Below, piece after piece: positions 62,753-64,000 of a stretch of DNA of 64,000 bases (its first letter is position 1; each line of letters opens with the position of its first letter). Both the position numbers and the translations under genes were made by a program. This DNA is from Syntrophomonas sp. (GTDB lineage: Bacteria; Bacillota; Syntrophomonadia; Syntrophomonadales; Syntrophomonadaceae): the NCBI GenBank assembly GCA_016841875.1, contig JAENYG010000007.1:131452-195451 (forward strand). The letters run 5' to 3'. Under the pieces are notes generated by a model. That model had not been told where the DNA came from and ran no database searches. It was given only the letters and a program-made list of their open reading frames with translations.

Positions 62753-63868
62753 ATGGTTAATATATCTAAAGATATCGTTAATGTATATGTTTTTGGGGCA
62801 GGTGCCTCTGTCCATGTGGGAGGGCCTTTAACAAAAGATTTTATTCAAGAAGGAATCCACGAGTTATGCATGAGCGACCTTTATAAAGTATCTGAAGATA
62901 GTTTTTATAATGTCATTAAGCTGATAGACATGATTTATGGTACCGAATTGCTTAATGAGGTTGAACAAGCTAAGAAAGAAAATATGATTACTATTAGTTC
63001 ATCTTTAGAAAATCTTTCAAATATAAATATTGAAGAGTTATTAACATTCATGGAGTTAGGAGCAATATCTGATGACAGGTGGCTTAATTACGAGGGCTGT
63101 CTAGATGATTTATACAAATTTATTTTTGAAACAATCGATGTTTTGTCAAAGGGACATAGGGGACGGAAGTATTCTACAAAAGCAGATGGTACCTATGATT
63201 ATAATAGGAACTATTATGATAAATTGATTGATTATGTGGTTAAGCCAGCGGAAAGTAATTGTTTTATAAGTTTTAATTATGATTTATTCTTGGATAGGGC
63301 AGTTTCAATAAATAATCATAATCTATTAGGTGATTATAATCTGCCATTTTGTATAGAGAATATTTCAAACTTTCCAGGTTATGAACGAATAGTTAATGGA
63401 GAACGAAATAATTATGATGTAGATATATTAAAACCTCATGGTTCACTTAATTGGGCCAGATGCAGTAATTGTAATGATCTATATCTAACGTATCACCAGG
63501 AATACAAATCTATCCTATCAAGAAAATGTAAAAAGTGTGGAAATACATTAAGTCCCATCCTAATTGCCCCAACTTTACGAAAAAATATTATACAATCTGG
63601 GCTGAAAAACATATGGCACAAAGCTGAAGAATTTTTAATAAATGCTGATAATATAGTAATTATTGGATATTCTTTTCCTGATGCAGACATTGAGGCTAAG
63701 TGGCTATTTAAACGTTCATTGGCTAGAAATAATAAGAGACCGACTCTGACAATTGCGGAACCTAATGAAAAAGTAGCCGAGAAAATAAAGGCGATAGTTG
63801 GTTCTTTTGTTGGTGAGATCCATTATTTTAAGAGTTTTGAAGATTACATAGATAAAGTTACAGAATAA
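62753..63868 (+). CDS. SIR2-like domain protein with zinc ribbon
   Basis: About 371 residues of the SIR2-like (SIR2_2) superfamily. NVYVFGAGASVHVGGPLTKD is the nucleotide-binding start, CFISFNYDLFLDRAV holds the Asn-x-Asp motif, LKPHGSLNWARC gives the catalytic-type His, and IVIIGYSFPDADIEAKWLF is a late conserved strand. CSNC and CKKC form a zinc ribbon between them. Bacterial SIR2-like proteins often act in phage defence by degrading NAD+; that role is inferred here. It lies 60 bp after the hsdR remnant. Starts are uncertain: ATG 62753 or TTG 62744. Confidence 0.85.
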   Translation: MVNISKDIVNVYVFGAGASVHVGGPLTKDFIQEGIHELCMSDLYKVSEDSFYNVIKLIDMIYGTELLNEVEQAKKENMITISSSLENLSNINIEELLTFMELGAISDDRWLNYEGCLDDLYKFIFETIDVLSKGHRGRKYSTKADGTYDYNRNYYDKLIDYVVKPAESNCFISFNYDLFLDRAVSINNHNLLGDYNLPFCIENISNFPGYERIVNGERNNYDVDILKPHGSLNWARCSNCNDLYLTYHQEYKSILSRKCKKCGNTLSPILIAPTLRKNIIQSGLKNIWHKAEEFLINADNIVIIGYSFPDADIEAKWLFKRSLARNNKRPTLTIAEPNEKVAEKIKAIVGSFVGEIHYFKSFEDYIDKVTE

Positions 63869-64000
63869 CTATCATTAATTATAAATACAAAAATAAGTTT
63901 CTGTCGCATTAAAAGAAAGCGAAATGCGCGATCTAATTGAAATCGGAGTGTGTAAAATAAATTGTGCTTCTGCTCTTTCCAACGATAAAATGAAATGGAA
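63869..64000. other. Window-edge intergenic sequence
   Basis: No complete gene or strong signal recognised in the last 132 bp. Confidence 0.4.

Noticed and set aside
1..64000. CRISPR arrays, rRNA genes, prophage structural genes
   Set aside because: No regularly spaced short direct repeats, no rRNA-like sequence and no phage structural proteins were seen on either strand.

Overview
The window looks like chromosomal DNA of an anaerobic, motile, endospore-forming Firmicute of the class Clostridia. The sporulation genes spoIIGA-sigE-sigG, codY, hslVU, the Gram-positive type of flagellar/chemotaxis cluster (fliY, cheC, cheD, flhF, flhG) and an NfnAB-type transhydrogenase fit a Syntrophomonas-like bacterium. 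That genus is an inference from gene content and order, not from a database match.

Region 1 (1-17.0 kb, + strand) is core chromosome: sbp, ftsA and ftsZ (division), spoIIGA, sigE and sigG (mother-cell and forespore sigma factors), a small membrane protein, a tautomerase-like protein and a DNA methyltransferase. It ends with the conserved block dprA-topA-trmFO-xerC-hslV-hslU-codY. Several small inverted-repeat elements sit between these genes. Two genes, ftsA and hslU, appear to lack ATG/GTG/TTG starts where their families begin: ATC and CTG are the best candidates.

Region 2 (17.2-48.0 kb, + strand) is one nearly gap-free flagellar and chemotaxis superoperon. Its order is flgB-flgC-fliE-fliF-fliG-fliH-fliI-fliJ-motE-like-fliK-flgD-(small flagellar protein)-flgE-flbD-fliL-fliM-fliY-cheY-fliO-fliP-fliQ-fliR-flhB-flhA-flhF-flhG-pilZ-cheB-cheA-cheW-cheC-cheD-sigD-fapA-like-hypothetical-DUF6115-like. 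It supplies rod, hook, MS ring, C ring, export gate and ATPase, placement GTPases, a c-di-GMP brake candidate, the chemotaxis core and the late-gene sigma factor. Flagellin, the stator and chemoreceptors are not in the window.

Region 3 (48.0-64.0 kb) is accessory and patchy. It is bracketed by two diverged direct copies of a roughly 220-bp repeat (about 48.12-48.34 and 60.80-61.02 kb). Next to the left copy lies a 3' tRNA-like remnant, a possible old integration site. It is followed by a compact locus resembling a type I toxin-antitoxin system: a 22-codon hydrophobic peptide ORF with convergent promoters whose predicted transcripts start with the same 12-nt sequence. Then come a DUF6429-like gene, an IS21 transposase remnant, a TetR regulator, nfnB/nfnA plus NAD kinase (an NADP(H) module), and a large fusion of a hydrolytic-type aldehyde dehydrogenase with an iron alcohol dehydrogenase. 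The fusion is preceded by three palindromes spaced exactly 64 bp apart, and a similar sequence lies at the tetR promoter. A GAF-LuxR regulator with a perfect consensus promoter, two lipoproteins, a DUF1508 protein, a decayed type I restriction HsdR and a SIR2-like, zinc-ribbon-containing protein complete the window, the last two suggesting a worn defence island.
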